DNA of 64,000 nt, from positions 4,448,148 through 4,512,147 of the forward strand of contig CP011806.1 of assembly GCA_001664505.1 (NCBI GenBank), written 5' to 3'. Shown here one piece after another: positions 9,399 through 18,700 of this stretch. The stretch's first letter is position 1. The number at the start of each line of letters is the position of its first letter. Source of the stretch: Acidobacteria bacterium Mor1 (lineage in GTDB: Bacteria > Acidobacteriota > Polarisedimenticolia > Polarisedimenticolales > Polarisedimenticolaceae). The translations under genes were made by a program, and so were the position numbers. The notes under the pieces were generated by a model. The model had not been told where the DNA came from. It did no database searches and saw only the letters and a program-made list of their open reading frames with translations.

Positions 9399-9571
9399 GG
9401 TTCGTCCCCCGGGGTATATGCTTTTATGCCATTTATTCTTCTACGGCTCGAAGTCGCGCATTTCCAATCAATTACTTGTAAACAAAGACACTCTTGCTGC
9501 GTAGGCAGTGCGCTTTCAATGTGACGATGACAATATTCTGCCATCGATCGCCAACGGTGCGAGAATGCGGC
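9399..9571. promoter_or_regulatory. AT-rich divergent intergenic region
   Basis: A 173-bp spacer between the divergent di-haem protein and ATP-grasp genes. The stretch about 9,415-9,540 is visibly AT-richer than anything nearby (atttattcttc, caatcaattacttgtaaac), as expected of a promoter region. No clear consensus hexamer pair could be fixed for either direction. Confidence 0.45.
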
Positions 9572-10435
9572 ATGCCTCCCGGAGTGATCATCGCCAGTTG
9601 CGACGAGGAAGCCGGCCGGAACCGGGACGACCTGGCCCTGCGCTCGGCTCTCGAGGAACTGGGCGCCACCGTCGAGATACGGCCGTGGAACTCGCCCGGG
9701 TTCGACGAGGTTTCCGCCGAGGTGTGCGTCATTCGGACCGCCTGGGACTATCCCGCCGACGTGCAGGGGTTCAAGGCCTGGGGCGAGACCCAGAGCGCTC
9801 GCCGGGTCCTGGTCAATCCCTTCTCTCTCGTCTCCTGGAACCTGCTCAAGGACTACCTGCTCGAACTGGATCTCAGGGGTGTGCCGGTGCTCCCCACCCG
9901 CCTCCTGGAGCCGGGGACGGATTCCGGCAAGGCGCTGGAAGATGCCGCTGCCGCGTTCGGCACCCGGCAACTGGTGGTCAAACCCTCCGTCGGCAACAGC
10001 GGCCAGGGTGTTCGCCTGCTGGATCTGGACGCCGAGGCGCCGGCGGACCCCGGCGTCGAGTCCTTCTCCGGCCGCTCGCTGATTCAGCCGTTCGCCGAGG
10101 GTGTGCGGCGCGATGGAGAGATCGCCCTGGTCTGGATCGACGGCGAGGTGACCCACGCCATGCACAAGCGTCCGGCCGACGGCGAGTTTCTCGTCCATGA
10201 AGAACGTGGAGGCAGTCTCGAGCCGCTGGCCGTCGCCGCGCAACAACGCGAGCTGGCGGCGCAGGTCGTCGCGGCTCTTCCGCTACGTCCGCTCTACGCC
10301 CGCATCGACTGCATCGAGTACCAGGGGAAGCTCGTCGTCTCCGAAGTGGAACTGATCGAACCGGAGCTCTATCTCGATCGCTGCGCTGCAGGATGCCGGC
10401 GCATGGCGGTGGCGCTGCTCGAGCGGATGCCTTGA
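9572..10435 (+). CDS. ATP-grasp domain protein (RimK/glutathione-synthetase-like)
   Basis: A 287-aa protein starting at ATG 9572. The N-terminal part (GVIIASCDEE; WDYPADVQGFKAW) is the pre-ATP-grasp domain. The ATP-grasp core shows VVKPSVGNSGQGVRLL (phosphate-binding Lys and Gly loop), LIQPFAEGVRRDGEIALVWIDGEVTHAMHKRP, and the metal-binding strand ending ARIDCIEYQGKLVVSEVELIEPELYL with acidic ligands. The last block closely resembles cytoplasmic RimK/GshB-type carboxylate-amine ligases of the YheC/glutathione synthetase class. It probably ligates an amino acid or amine to a carboxylate; substrate unknown. Its stop overlaps the start of the sirtuin gene, so the two are translationally coupled. 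Confidence 0.85.
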   Translation: MPPGVIIASCDEEAGRNRDDLALRSALEELGATVEIRPWNSPGFDEVSAEVCVIRTAWDYPADVQGFKAWGETQSARRVLVNPFSLVSWNLLKDYLLELDLRGVPVLPTRLLEPGTDSGKALEDAAAAFGTRQLVVKPSVGNSGQGVRLLDLDAEAPADPGVESFSGRSLIQPFAEGVRRDGEIALVWIDGEVTHAMHKRPADGEFLVHEERGGSLEPLAVAAQQRELAAQVVAALPLRPLYARIDCIEYQGKLVVSEVELIEPELYLDRCAAGCRRMAVALLERMP

Positions 10436-11190
10436 GCGAACAGGCGCTGCGCGGGCTGGCCGGGGAACTTCGTGAAGTCGGTAGCGTCCTGTTCGTCACC
10501 GGTGCGGGCATCTCTGCCGATTCCGGGCTGCCGACCTATCGCGGAGTCGGGGGGCTCTACGACCAGGGGGAAACCGACGAGGGGCTGCCGATCGAAGCGT
10601 TGCTCTCCGGCGAGACCTTCCGTACCCGTCCCGAATGGACCTGGAAGTACCTGCTCGAGATCGAAGCCTCCGGCCGGGAAGCGCAACCGAACAGCGCACA
10701 TCGGGTGATCGCGTCCCTGGAGCAGCAGATCGACCGGGTCTGGACCCTGACCCAGAACGTCGACGGGCTTCACGCTGCCGCCGGCTCCGAAAACCTGATC
10801 GAGATCCACGGCAACCTCCACGGCTTGCGCTGCACCGGGTGCGCTCGCCGGCACAGGGTCGAAGACTATTCCGCGCTGTCCCTGCCGCCCCGCTGCGAGG
10901 AGTGCTCGGCGATCATCCGTCCCGAGGTGATCCTGTTCGGCGAGATGCTTCCCGCAGATGCCCTCGCGCGGCTGCAGGCCGAACTGCGCCGGGGTTTCGA
11001 CCTCGTGGTCAACGTCGGCACCAGCGCGCTCTTCCCCTACATCCTCGAGCCGCTCTACGAGGCCAAGGCGCGGCGCAAGGCGACCGCCGAGATCGATCCG
11101 GGGGAAACCGTGGTCTCCGCCATGGTCGACTACCGGATTCCCCTCGGAGCCGCCGAGGCCTTCGAGCGCCTCGAGGCGTTGCTCGGCTAG
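10432..11190 (+). CDS. SIR2-family NAD-dependent protein deacylase
   Basis: A 252-aa sirtuin. The chosen TTG start at 10432 overlaps the upstream TGA (TTGA); an ATG at 10393 in the same frame is an alternative that adds 13 residues. Family motifs are all present: GAGISADSGLPTYRG (NAD-binding), TQNVDGLH, EIHGNLHGLRC with the catalytic His, and VNVGTSAL. A Cys4 zinc module is visible (CTGC, then CEEC about 25 residues later). The Tyr-x2-Arg pair that marks CobB-type desuccinylases is not evident. It probably removes lysine acyl groups in the cytoplasm. Coupling to the ATP-grasp gene suggests a shared substrate or regulation. Confidence 0.9.
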   Translation: MSEQALRGLAGELREVGSVLFVTGAGISADSGLPTYRGVGGLYDQGETDEGLPIEALLSGETFRTRPEWTWKYLLEIEASGREAQPNSAHRVIASLEQQIDRVWTLTQNVDGLHAAAGSENLIEIHGNLHGLRCTGCARRHRVEDYSALSLPPRCEECSAIIRPEVILFGEMLPADALARLQAELRRGFDLVVNVGTSALFPYILEPLYEAKARRKATAEIDPGETVVSAMVDYRIPLGAAEAFERLEALLG

Positions 11191-11879
11191 AACGGAAGCC
11201 CCAGGGCTTCGGCCTGGAAGGCCATGTAACTCTTGGTTCGTCCGAAGCGTTCCAGCAGCAGGTCTACGAATCCGCTCGACGAGACGTCCTTCTTGCTCAG
11301 GTTGCTGACGGCGATGTGATCGGTGCGGCGCAGGTCCTCGATCATCGGATGGTCTGCGTCGTAACCCCGGGGGGGCCGCTTGAGGCTGTCCCCCGACAGA
11401 TCCCAGTGTTCTCGGAACCGTTTGCCGTCCCGGGCCTTCTTCCAGTTTTTGGCGTCCAGGTCGATGGCCTCGCGCATTCCGGCCAGCGCCTCCTTGGCTG
11501 GCCGCCACATCCCGGCGCCGAGGAACACGCCGCTGTCGGCAATGTGCACGTACAGCCCCGGGGCGTGTACGTCCTTGCCTGCCTCGTGGCGAAACTGGAT
11601 GCCGACGTTGGTCTTGTAGGGTGTTTTGTCCTTGCTGAAGCGCACGTCCCGATAGACCCGCATCAACGATCCACCGACCTTGCGATCCGCGGCGACGAGG
11701 TGGGGGGAGATCTTGCTCAGCCGCGCACCGATCAGGCGAATAAGCTGCAGCGCCGGCTCGCGGATCTCCGTTTCGTAGCGCTCCTTGTTGTCCTCGAACC
11801 AGGGCTTGTTGTTGTTGGCCTCGAGTTCGCGCAGGAAGCGGAGGGCTCCGGGCCCGAAGGGATTGGTGTCTCGCGCCAT
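11187..11879 (-). CDS. DUF2461 (TIGR02453) family protein
   Basis: A 230-aa conserved protein of unknown function; the ATG at 11879 (MARDTNPFGPGALRFLREL) matches the usual family N-terminus, so the longer in-frame extension to 11972 is not used. Diagnostic stretches are ELEANNNKPWFEDNKERYE, RVYRDVRFSKDKTPYKTNVG, and GLYVHIADSGVFLGAGMW with HP and DL motifs after. Members are cytoplasmic and widespread. The stop overlaps the convergent sirtuin stop within a shared CTAG. Confidence 0.88.
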   Translation of the reverse strand: MARDTNPFGPGALRFLRELEANNNKPWFEDNKERYETEIREPALQLIRLIGARLSKISPHLVAADRKVGGSLMRVYRDVRFSKDKTPYKTNVGIQFRHEAGKDVHAPGLYVHIADSGVFLGAGMWRPAKEALAGMREAIDLDAKNWKKARDGKRFREHWDLSGDSLKRPPRGYDADHPMIEDLRRTDHIAVSNLSKKDVSSSGFVDLLLERFGRTKSYMAFQAEALGLPF

Positions 11880-12043
11880 GTCGATCTCCGGCGGAGGCAG
11901 GAATCGCCCCGCCCGCTGCAGGGAAGTGCTCCGCGACATCGATATTGTCCTGTGAGAGCGAGGAGAATCCAAGTCGGGGAAACCTCCCGGCGCCGAATCT
12001 TCTCTACCGGGTATGGCCCTCTACGGCCCGGGAGGTACGCATC

Positions 12044-12211
12044 ATGATCCGAGTTCGAACCCTCAAGAAGATCATCCACCAGGCGGTCGATTCCGGGTTC
12101 AAGGATGCGCTGACCAGCGAAGCCCGCCCGGCTCCGGCCAAGCCGGCGCCCCGCACGGACGACAAGACGCCGGTGCCCGGCCCGCTGGACCTCGCTGGCG
12201 AGACGAGCTGA
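12044..12211 (+). CDS. small hypothetical protein
   Basis: A possible 55-aa protein starting at ATG 12044, with GGGAGG about 8 nt upstream. The N-terminal half (IRVRTLKKIIHQAVDSGFKD) could form an amphipathic helix; the rest is Pro/Ala-rich and probably disordered. No family recognised. Support is a good ribosome binding site and an otherwise empty spacer; it could still be non-coding. Confidence 0.4.
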   Translation: MIRVRTLKKIIHQAVDSGFKDALTSEARPAPAKPAPRTDDKTPVPGPLDLAGETS

Positions 12212-12241
12212 GGGGCAGACCGTTCCTTCCCGCCGCAGGTC

Positions 12242-14854
12242 CTAGTCTTCGAGAGATTGGATGCGAGCGGCGATGGCGTCGCGCTCGGCCGTGAACCCGG
12301 CATCGGCGAAGATCGTTTCCGCCTCCCGCAGTACCTCGACCGCCTCTTTCCGCCGACCGCCTTGTTCGAGCGCGTCGGCATAGCGCGACAACACGGGACC
12401 GATCAACCCGGCGGATCGGTCGAGCGCCGCCCGAGCCTCGATCACCTGCCGATGGAGTTCGAGTGCCCGAACCGTGTTCCCCGCTCGGTTCAAGGTCGCC
12501 GCATACATGCTTTGAGCGATGAGCGTGCGCGAGGAATCGGCCCCCTGGACCTCGACTCGCCCCTCATAGGCCTCCTTCAGGTAGGGCAGGGCTTCGCCGT
12601 AGCGCTTCAGCTCGTAGAGCACGCGGCCTGTGCTGTAGAAAGAGTTGAGTGTGGATCGGTGCCGATCGCCCAGCGCCGCAGTGCGGCGATCGAGCAATTG
12701 CAGGTGGATCTCGAGGGCTTCTTCTTTGCGGCCGACCCTTGCCTCGGCGACGGCCAGATTGTTCAGTGTGGTCCACGTGCGGGAGTGATTCTCTCCGAAC
12801 TTGCGCTCCATGGGCTCGCGCAATTCGAGGAAGCGCCGAGCCGCTTCCTCGTAGTCGCGGGCCTGAAAATAGGAGCGGGCGACCCCGGCTTTCAGGATCA
12901 GGGTGTTTGCGTGCTCTTCACCCATGACTTCGCCGTGAAGCCGGGCGGCTTCTTCTGCAACAGCCAGAGATTCGTCAATCTCTCCGATGCCGCCGAGCGC
13001 GATCGACAGGTCGCTGAGAATGATGATCGTCTCTGTGTGTTTCGGTCCCAGCTCTCGGCGAGCCGTCTCGAGTAGCGGCCTCAGAACTGCGGCGGACTCC
13101 TCGTAGCGCTGGTCCCGGCTGAGAGTCATGACCAATTGGCGTTCGCATGAGATGCGATCCACCGGCTCGATGTCGGTGCCTTCCATCTTCTCGAGCACGC
13201 TCTCCATGATCTCCCGCGCGGCGTCCAGGTCTCCGAGCATCATCCGCAAGGCTCCGGAATCGCACGCGGCCTTGAGCGTGCGCGGCGCATTCTCTCCGAG
13301 TTCGGTCGTGTAGATCTCCACCGCCTGGTCCAGGTGAGACAAGGCGCGGTCCGGTTGGGACAGCTTGGCATGGGCGAAGCCGACGGTGTGATGGATCGAA
13401 GCCCGGGTGAGGGGCGCGTCGGGGAAACGATCGTCGATCATGCCCTGAGCCCGGTCCAGCAGGTCGACCACCTTGACGTCCCGGCCCTCCATCTCGGGAG
13501 CCGTCGCGGTCAGCAGGTCGTCGTTGAGGAAGTCGGCGGTCGCCTGGGCGATCTCCGCCTGTTGACGGGCTTCCTTTTCCGCCGCCCGGGCCTTGACGAA
13601 ACCGACGGCGACTCCGGCGAAGGCGACCACACCGGCGGCGGCGAGCAGCGAGGCCATCGCAACGGCCAGCCGGTGGCGGCGCACCCACTTGCTCACCCGG
13701 TAGGCGGTACTGGGCGGGCCCGCCAGGATCGGTTCGTCGTCCAGGTAGCGCCGCAGCTCTTCGGCCAGATCGCCGGGGGAGCCGTAGCGGCGGTCCTTGT
13801 CCTTCTCCAGCGCACGCATCACGATCCAGTCCAACTCGCCCCGGATCTCCTTGGTCAGCGCGGTCTGATTGGTGCTGCGGTTGGCGGCGGTGATCGCCCG
13901 GGCGTCACCGAGACTGTCCAGGCGTGAACTGGGAGTCGGGAAGGAGGCTTCGCGCACCGTCTTCAACAGCGCCTCGAGCCCGGCCTGGCGCAGATCCGAC
14001 GAGCGCAGCGGGGTGTCACCAACGAGCAGCTCGTAGAGCACCACGCCCAGGGAGTAGACGTCGGTGCGGGTATCCACTGCCTGCTCCGAGTCTCCGGCTT
14101 GCTCCGGGCTCATGTACTCGGGGGTGCCGACCAGCCGGCCGATCTCGGTGAACACGCTCCATTCCAGGAAGCGTTGCTGCGTCGCCTTGGCCACGCCGAA
14201 GTCGATGACCCGGGGCTCGGGGCCGTTGTCGGTTTCGATCACGAGGATGTTCGAGGGCTTGAGGTCCCGGTGGATCACCCCGCGTTGATGGGCGTGTTGA
14301 ACCGCCTGGCAGACCTTCATGTAGAGCCGCACCCGGTCGTCGTTGGGCAGCTTGCGCCGGTCGCAGAACTCGACGATCGGTTCGCCGTCGATGAACTCCA
14401 TGGCGAAGTACGGCTGGCCGTCGTCGGCGATACCGGCGTCGAAGATCCGGGCGATGTAGGGGTGGTCCATCAGCGCCAGGGACTGCTGCTCCATGCGGAA
14501 GCGCGCCAGCACCTGTTTGGAGTCGACCCCCAGCTTGACCAGCTTGATCGCCACCTGGCGCTGCAGCTCACCGGTCTGCTCCGCCAGATAGACGACCCCC
14601 ATGCCTCCTTCGCCGAGGCGGCGGAGCAGGCGGTAGGGACCGATCGCTTCCGGGTCGGCGCCCTTGGCGACATCCGGCACCGGGATCGAGCCTGAGCCCG
14701 GACCCGAGACCGACGTTCCGATCAAGGTCGGGATCGAGTCGGGGTCCTGGGGATCTTCCAGTCCGTGGAGCAGCAAACAGGCGGGGCAAAAAGCCTCGTC
14801 CCCTTCGCCGGATAACGGCCCACCACAATCGGGACAGGTTTTCGGTTCGCTCAT
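12242..14854 (-). CDS. Ser/Thr protein kinase with N-terminal zinc ribbon, TM helix and TPR domain
   Basis: An 870-aa membrane-anchored kinase. Residues 7-26 carry two CxxC pairs (Cys7/10, Cys23/26), a zinc ribbon. The Pkn2-type kinase domain spans about 72-372, with GEGGMGVVYLAE (P-loop), Lys104 (VAIK), HRDLKPSNIL with Asp197, DFG at 218-220 and GTPEYMSPEQ. A hydrophobic helix at about 396-420 crosses the membrane, and the remaining 440 residues form extracytoplasmic TPR-like repeats (for example AEEAARLHGEVMGEEHANTL and MERKFGENHSRTWTTLNNLAVAE). It lies 9 bp downstream of a sigma-factor gene in one operon. This sigma-plus-kinase pairing is common in Acidobacteriota and Planctomycetota; the TPRs probably sense or assemble partners. 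Confidence 0.93.
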   Translation of the reverse strand: MSEPKTCPDCGGPLSGEGDEAFCPACLLLHGLEDPQDPDSIPTLIGTSVSGPGSGSIPVPDVAKGADPEAIGPYRLLRRLGEGGMGVVYLAEQTGELQRQVAIKLVKLGVDSKQVLARFRMEQQSLALMDHPYIARIFDAGIADDGQPYFAMEFIDGEPIVEFCDRRKLPNDDRVRLYMKVCQAVQHAHQRGVIHRDLKPSNILVIETDNGPEPRVIDFGVAKATQQRFLEWSVFTEIGRLVGTPEYMSPEQAGDSEQAVDTRTDVYSLGVVLYELLVGDTPLRSSDLRQAGLEALLKTVREASFPTPSSRLDSLGDARAITAANRSTNQTALTKEIRGELDWIVMRALEKDKDRRYGSPGDLAEELRRYLDDEPILAGPPSTAYRVSKWVRRHRLAVAMASLLAAAGVVAFAGVAVGFVKARAAEKEARQQAEIAQATADFLNDDLLTATAPEMEGRDVKVVDLLDRAQGMIDDRFPDAPLTRASIHHTVGFAHAKLSQPDRALSHLDQAVEIYTTELGENAPRTLKAACDSGALRMMLGDLDAAREIMESVLEKMEGTDIEPVDRISCERQLVMTLSRDQRYEESAAVLRPLLETARRELGPKHTETIIILSDLSIALGGIGEIDESLAVAEEAARLHGEVMGEEHANTLILKAGVARSYFQARDYEEAARRFLELREPMERKFGENHSRTWTTLNNLAVAEARVGRKEEALEIHLQLLDRRTAALGDRHRSTLNSFYSTGRVLYELKRYGEALPYLKEAYEGRVEVQGADSSRTLIAQSMYAATLNRAGNTVRALELHRQVIEARAALDRSAGLIGPVLSRYADALEQGGRRKEAVEVLREAETIFADAGFTAERDAIAARIQSLED

Positions 14855-14863
14855 CCAGATTTC

Positions 14864-15574
14864 CTAGTTTCCCGCCAGCACGCGCAGCAGGTAGCGGATC
14901 TCATCCTCGACGTCACCGGGCTTGCCCACGGTCTGCAGCACTTCACCCCGCAGCACGACGCCGAAGCGCTTGCGCATGCGGTGGACCACCGACTTGACCC
15001 CCGCCTCGCTCATTTGCATCCGCTCGGACAGCTCCCGGTAGGGCAGGGTCGGCTCGTCGCCGGTCAGCAGACCGCGCAACAGCTTGAAGCGGTCGGCCTG
15101 TCCCGCCGCCTCGAACTCCGAGGCCAACGATTCGATGGCGCGCTGCACCACCGTCGAGGCCCAGCGCCGTTCGAAGGTCTTCTCGGCGTCGGCCGCCTCC
15201 GCCGGTTCGTCGGACAACCGCGCCTCGGCGGCCAGGGTATCCAGGGATTCGATCACCTGGTTGCCGCCCCGCTTGGCCGCCCGGCGCCAGTCCCGCTCGT
15301 TGTGCAGGAAGTTCCGCACCGATACCAGCAGGAACGAGCGGAAGCGGCCGGCCTCGGGGCGCAGGGTACCGAGGGTGCCCTTCTCCATCATGGTGGCGAA
15401 GTAGGACTGCACGAGGTCGTTGGCGTCCTCCTGGTTGAATCCCTGGCTGCGCACGAATCCGTAGACCGGATACCAGTAGCCCTCGATCAGATCCGAGAGC
15501 GCCTGGCGGGTCTTCTCGCTCTCTCCGCCGGCGGCGAGCACCATGCTCCAACGAGTGGTCTGAAACTGTGGCAC
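14864..15574 (-). CDS. ECF-like RNA polymerase sigma factor paired with Ser/Thr kinase
   Basis: A 236-aa sigma-70 family protein. The GTG start at 15574 is preferred because GGAGG lies about 6 nt upstream and MPQFQTTRWSMVLAAG is a typical opening. Region 2 is seen in LIEGYWYPVYGFVRSQGFNQEDANDLVQ and FRSFLLVSVRNFLHNE. The C-terminal region-4-like helix-turn-helix (LPYRELSERMQMSEAGVKSVVHRMRKRF) precedes a short tail. It is followed after 9 bp by the membrane kinase gene and is divergent from a secreted subtilase gene, which it may transcribe. It probably belongs to the kinase-linked ECF classes. Confidence 0.85.
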   Translation of the reverse strand: MPQFQTTRWSMVLAAGGESEKTRQALSDLIEGYWYPVYGFVRSQGFNQEDANDLVQSYFATMMEKGTLGTLRPEAGRFRSFLLVSVRNFLHNERDWRRAAKRGGNQVIESLDTLAAEARLSDEPAEAADAEKTFERRWASTVVQRAIESLASEFEAAGQADRFKLLRGLLTGDEPTLPYRELSERMQMSEAGVKSVVHRMRKRFGVVLRGEVLQTVGKPGDVEDEIRYLLRVLAGN

Positions 15575-15749
15575 TGGGGACCTCCGAGCGGATTGTAGGC
15601 GAGGGTTCGCCGAAGCTTGCTCCCCCTGAAGAGAAGCAACCGGTTGCCCGGGTTTCGGCCGAATCGGACGCTGTCGAACGGGATCGGGACAACCGATCGA
15701 ACTTGTCGTATATCCTTCGATGTCATTTCCACATGAACCGGGGGGATCC

Positions 15750-18700
15750 ATGCCCAGAATCGGGTCGCTTTTGATTGTTATTGCCCTGATTTGTTCGATT
15801 GTGTCCGCCGCCGAGCTGGCCCCGAACCGGCCTCAGCCGGTCGCGCCAGAAACGGCTCAGGCTGCCGATTCGATTCAAAGATCGGCTCTGGCCCTCGAGC
15901 GGGACGGCGCGGTGACCCGCATCGAGATCCGGATTCCGGGCTCGGACGGTCAAACCCGGGTCCGTGAACTGCGTCGCACCCGGGCCGATGTCTCCGCCCA
16001 GATCAGCGGCGCCGGCCCGGCCGGCCGGGCGATCTTCGCCGCCTGGGACGAGACGGTCGGCGGCGACCGCACCCGCTGGTTCAGCTATAGCCGCGACGCG
16101 GGAGACAACTGGATCGAGGCGCGCCCGCTGGCCACCGACCTTCGCCTGCGCGGCGGCGCCATCGCTCCCCGGCAGGCCATGCCCGCCGCGCCCCGCTCCT
16201 TCGCGCTGCCTTCCGACGGCGGGCTCTACATCGTGCAGTTCCGCACCATCGGCCTACCCGAGTGGCGGGACGCTCTGGAATCCTTCGGCGGCGAGGTCCT
16301 GAACTATCTGCCGCACAACGCGCACATCGTGCGCTTCCCGGCCGGGCGTCTCGCCGGCGTGCAGGGTCTCGACTTCGTCGAGCGCATCGAGCCCTACGAG
16401 CCCTGGTACCGGCTCGCCGCCGACCTGCGGGATTGGGTCCAGGAAGATCCCGAGACCGCCACGACCGAACCGACCCTGCGGCTCAACGTGATGGTCTTCG
16501 GCTGGGGCGCCGACGCCAAGGCTCCGGTTGCCGACGAGGCGGCCCGTCTCGGCGCCCGTGTCGTCGAGAACTGGCCCAACGGCCAGATCCTGCAGCTCGA
16601 GCTGAGCCGCGGCCAGCTCCAGCAGCTGGTGGCCCGGGACGACGTGATGTGGGTCGACCGCTGGACGCCGCGCTCCGACGACATGGATCTCGTCCGTGAG
16701 GATGGCGGCACCAACTTCATCGAGACCAACTTCGGCCGCTGCGGCCAGGGCGTGCGCGCCGAAGTGCTCGATTCCGGCTTCCAGGCCAACCATCCGGACT
16801 TCGACGGCATCCTGTTCCACGGAAGCAACTCCGAGTCGAGCCACGGCACCAGCACCTACGGCATCGTGTTCGGCAACGGCGCCCGTGACGGCGACGGCGA
16901 CGCGGCCGCGACCGGCCACATGCCCTGCGCCGAGCAGGGCATCGCCTCGGACTACGACTTCCTGGGCGACCGCTTCGCCCACACCCAGGAACTGAAGCAG
17001 GCGCCCTACTTCGCCTCGTTCCAGACCAACTCCTGGGGCAACACCCGCACCACCGCCTACAACAGCATCACCTCCGAGCTGGACGACATCGTCTTCCGGC
17101 TGGACATGGCGATCCTGCAGTCCCAGTCCAACGCCGGGAACCAGGACAGCCGGCCTCAGGCCTGGGGCAAGAACGTGATCTCGGTCGGTGGGATCAACCA
17201 CGAGAACAACCTCGATCCCGCCGACGACAACTGGAGCAACAGCGCGTCGATCGGCCCCGCTGAGGACGGCCGGATCAAGCCCGACGTGAACTGGTGGTAC
17301 GACACGATCTACACCACCACCACCGGCAGCGGGTACACCAACTTCTGCTGCACCTCGGCGGCCACGCCGCAGACCGCGGGCATCACCGGACTGATGATCC
17401 AGATGTTCTCGGAGAACGTCTGGGGCACCGACCCGGTCGGGGCCTCGGTGTTTGAGCGTCAGCCTCGTTTCTCGACGATCAAGGCGCTGCTGATCAACAA
17501 CGCCAAGCAGCTTCCGTTCAGCGGACTCAACGACGACCTGACCCGGGTGCACCAGGGTTGGGGGCGTCCCAGCGTCCAGATCGCTCAGGAGCGCGCGGCC
17601 AACAGCTTCATCATCGATGAGGAGGTCAACCTCGAACTCGGCGACTTCGGCCGCTACGACCTCGAAGTGCCGGCCGGCGAGACCGAACTCAAGATCACCA
17701 TGGTCTATCCCGATCCGGCGGGAACCACGTCGGCGTCGCTGCATCGGATCAACGACGTCAACCTGCAGGTGACCTCCCCTTCGGGCACGATCTACCACGG
17801 AAACGTCGGCCTCGACGTCGGCACGGTTTCTCAGCCCGGCGGTTCTCCCAACAGCGTCGATACCGTCGAGAACGTGTTCATCGTCAACCCCGAGCAGGGC
17901 ACCTGGGAGATCGAGATCACCGCGGTCGAGGTCAACCAGGACGGTGATCTGGATACCGCCGAGACCGATGTGACCTTCGCCCTGGTCGCCACCGGTGGCA
18001 CCGGTGTCCTGACCCAGCCTTCCGAGGGCCGGGTCAACCTCGATCAATCCGACTACAGCTGTGCGGTGCCCGTGGGCATCCGCGTCATCGACGGCAACGT
18101 CGGTTCTCCGACGGTCAACATCTCCATCTGGTCCGATACCGAGTCGACTCCCGAAGTGCTGACCCTGACCGAGACCCAGCCGGGTTCCGGCAAGTACGCC
18201 GGCGAGTTGATGACGACCACGGCGGCGCCCTCGGCCGACGGCAGTCTGTCGGTCAGCCAGGGCGATCAGATCAACGTCGAGTACATCGACGGTGACGACG
18301 GCATGGGAGGCATCGACCTGCCGCGCATCGATCTGGCGGTGACCGACTGCTACGACCTGGTGCGGGACTCGCTGACCCTCGACGACACGGTCGGCGGCAA
18401 CGGCGACGGCTTGCTCGATCCCGGTGAGTGGATCGACCTGCCGATCGTGCTGTCCAGCGTCGGCGACGGACCTGCCGAGAACGTCCGGGTCGAGGTCGAG
18501 AGCCTGTCCCCCGGCGTCGAGGTGCGCCAGCTGCAGGCCCTGCTGCCCGACATTCCGGCCGGAACCTCGGCCGCCAGTGCCGGCGACCAGATGCGGATTC
18601 GCATCCGGCTCGACCAGACCTGTACCGACCCGGTCTCCGTGCGTTTCCGTTACCTGGCCGACGGCTACGAGTCGATCCAGGACGACATCCTGCCCACGGG

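Noticed and set aside
11880-12043. tRNA or small RNA gene in this spacer and others
   Set aside because: I looked through the larger spacers for cloverleaf-like arms and CCA ends and saw none; no tRNA search program was run.
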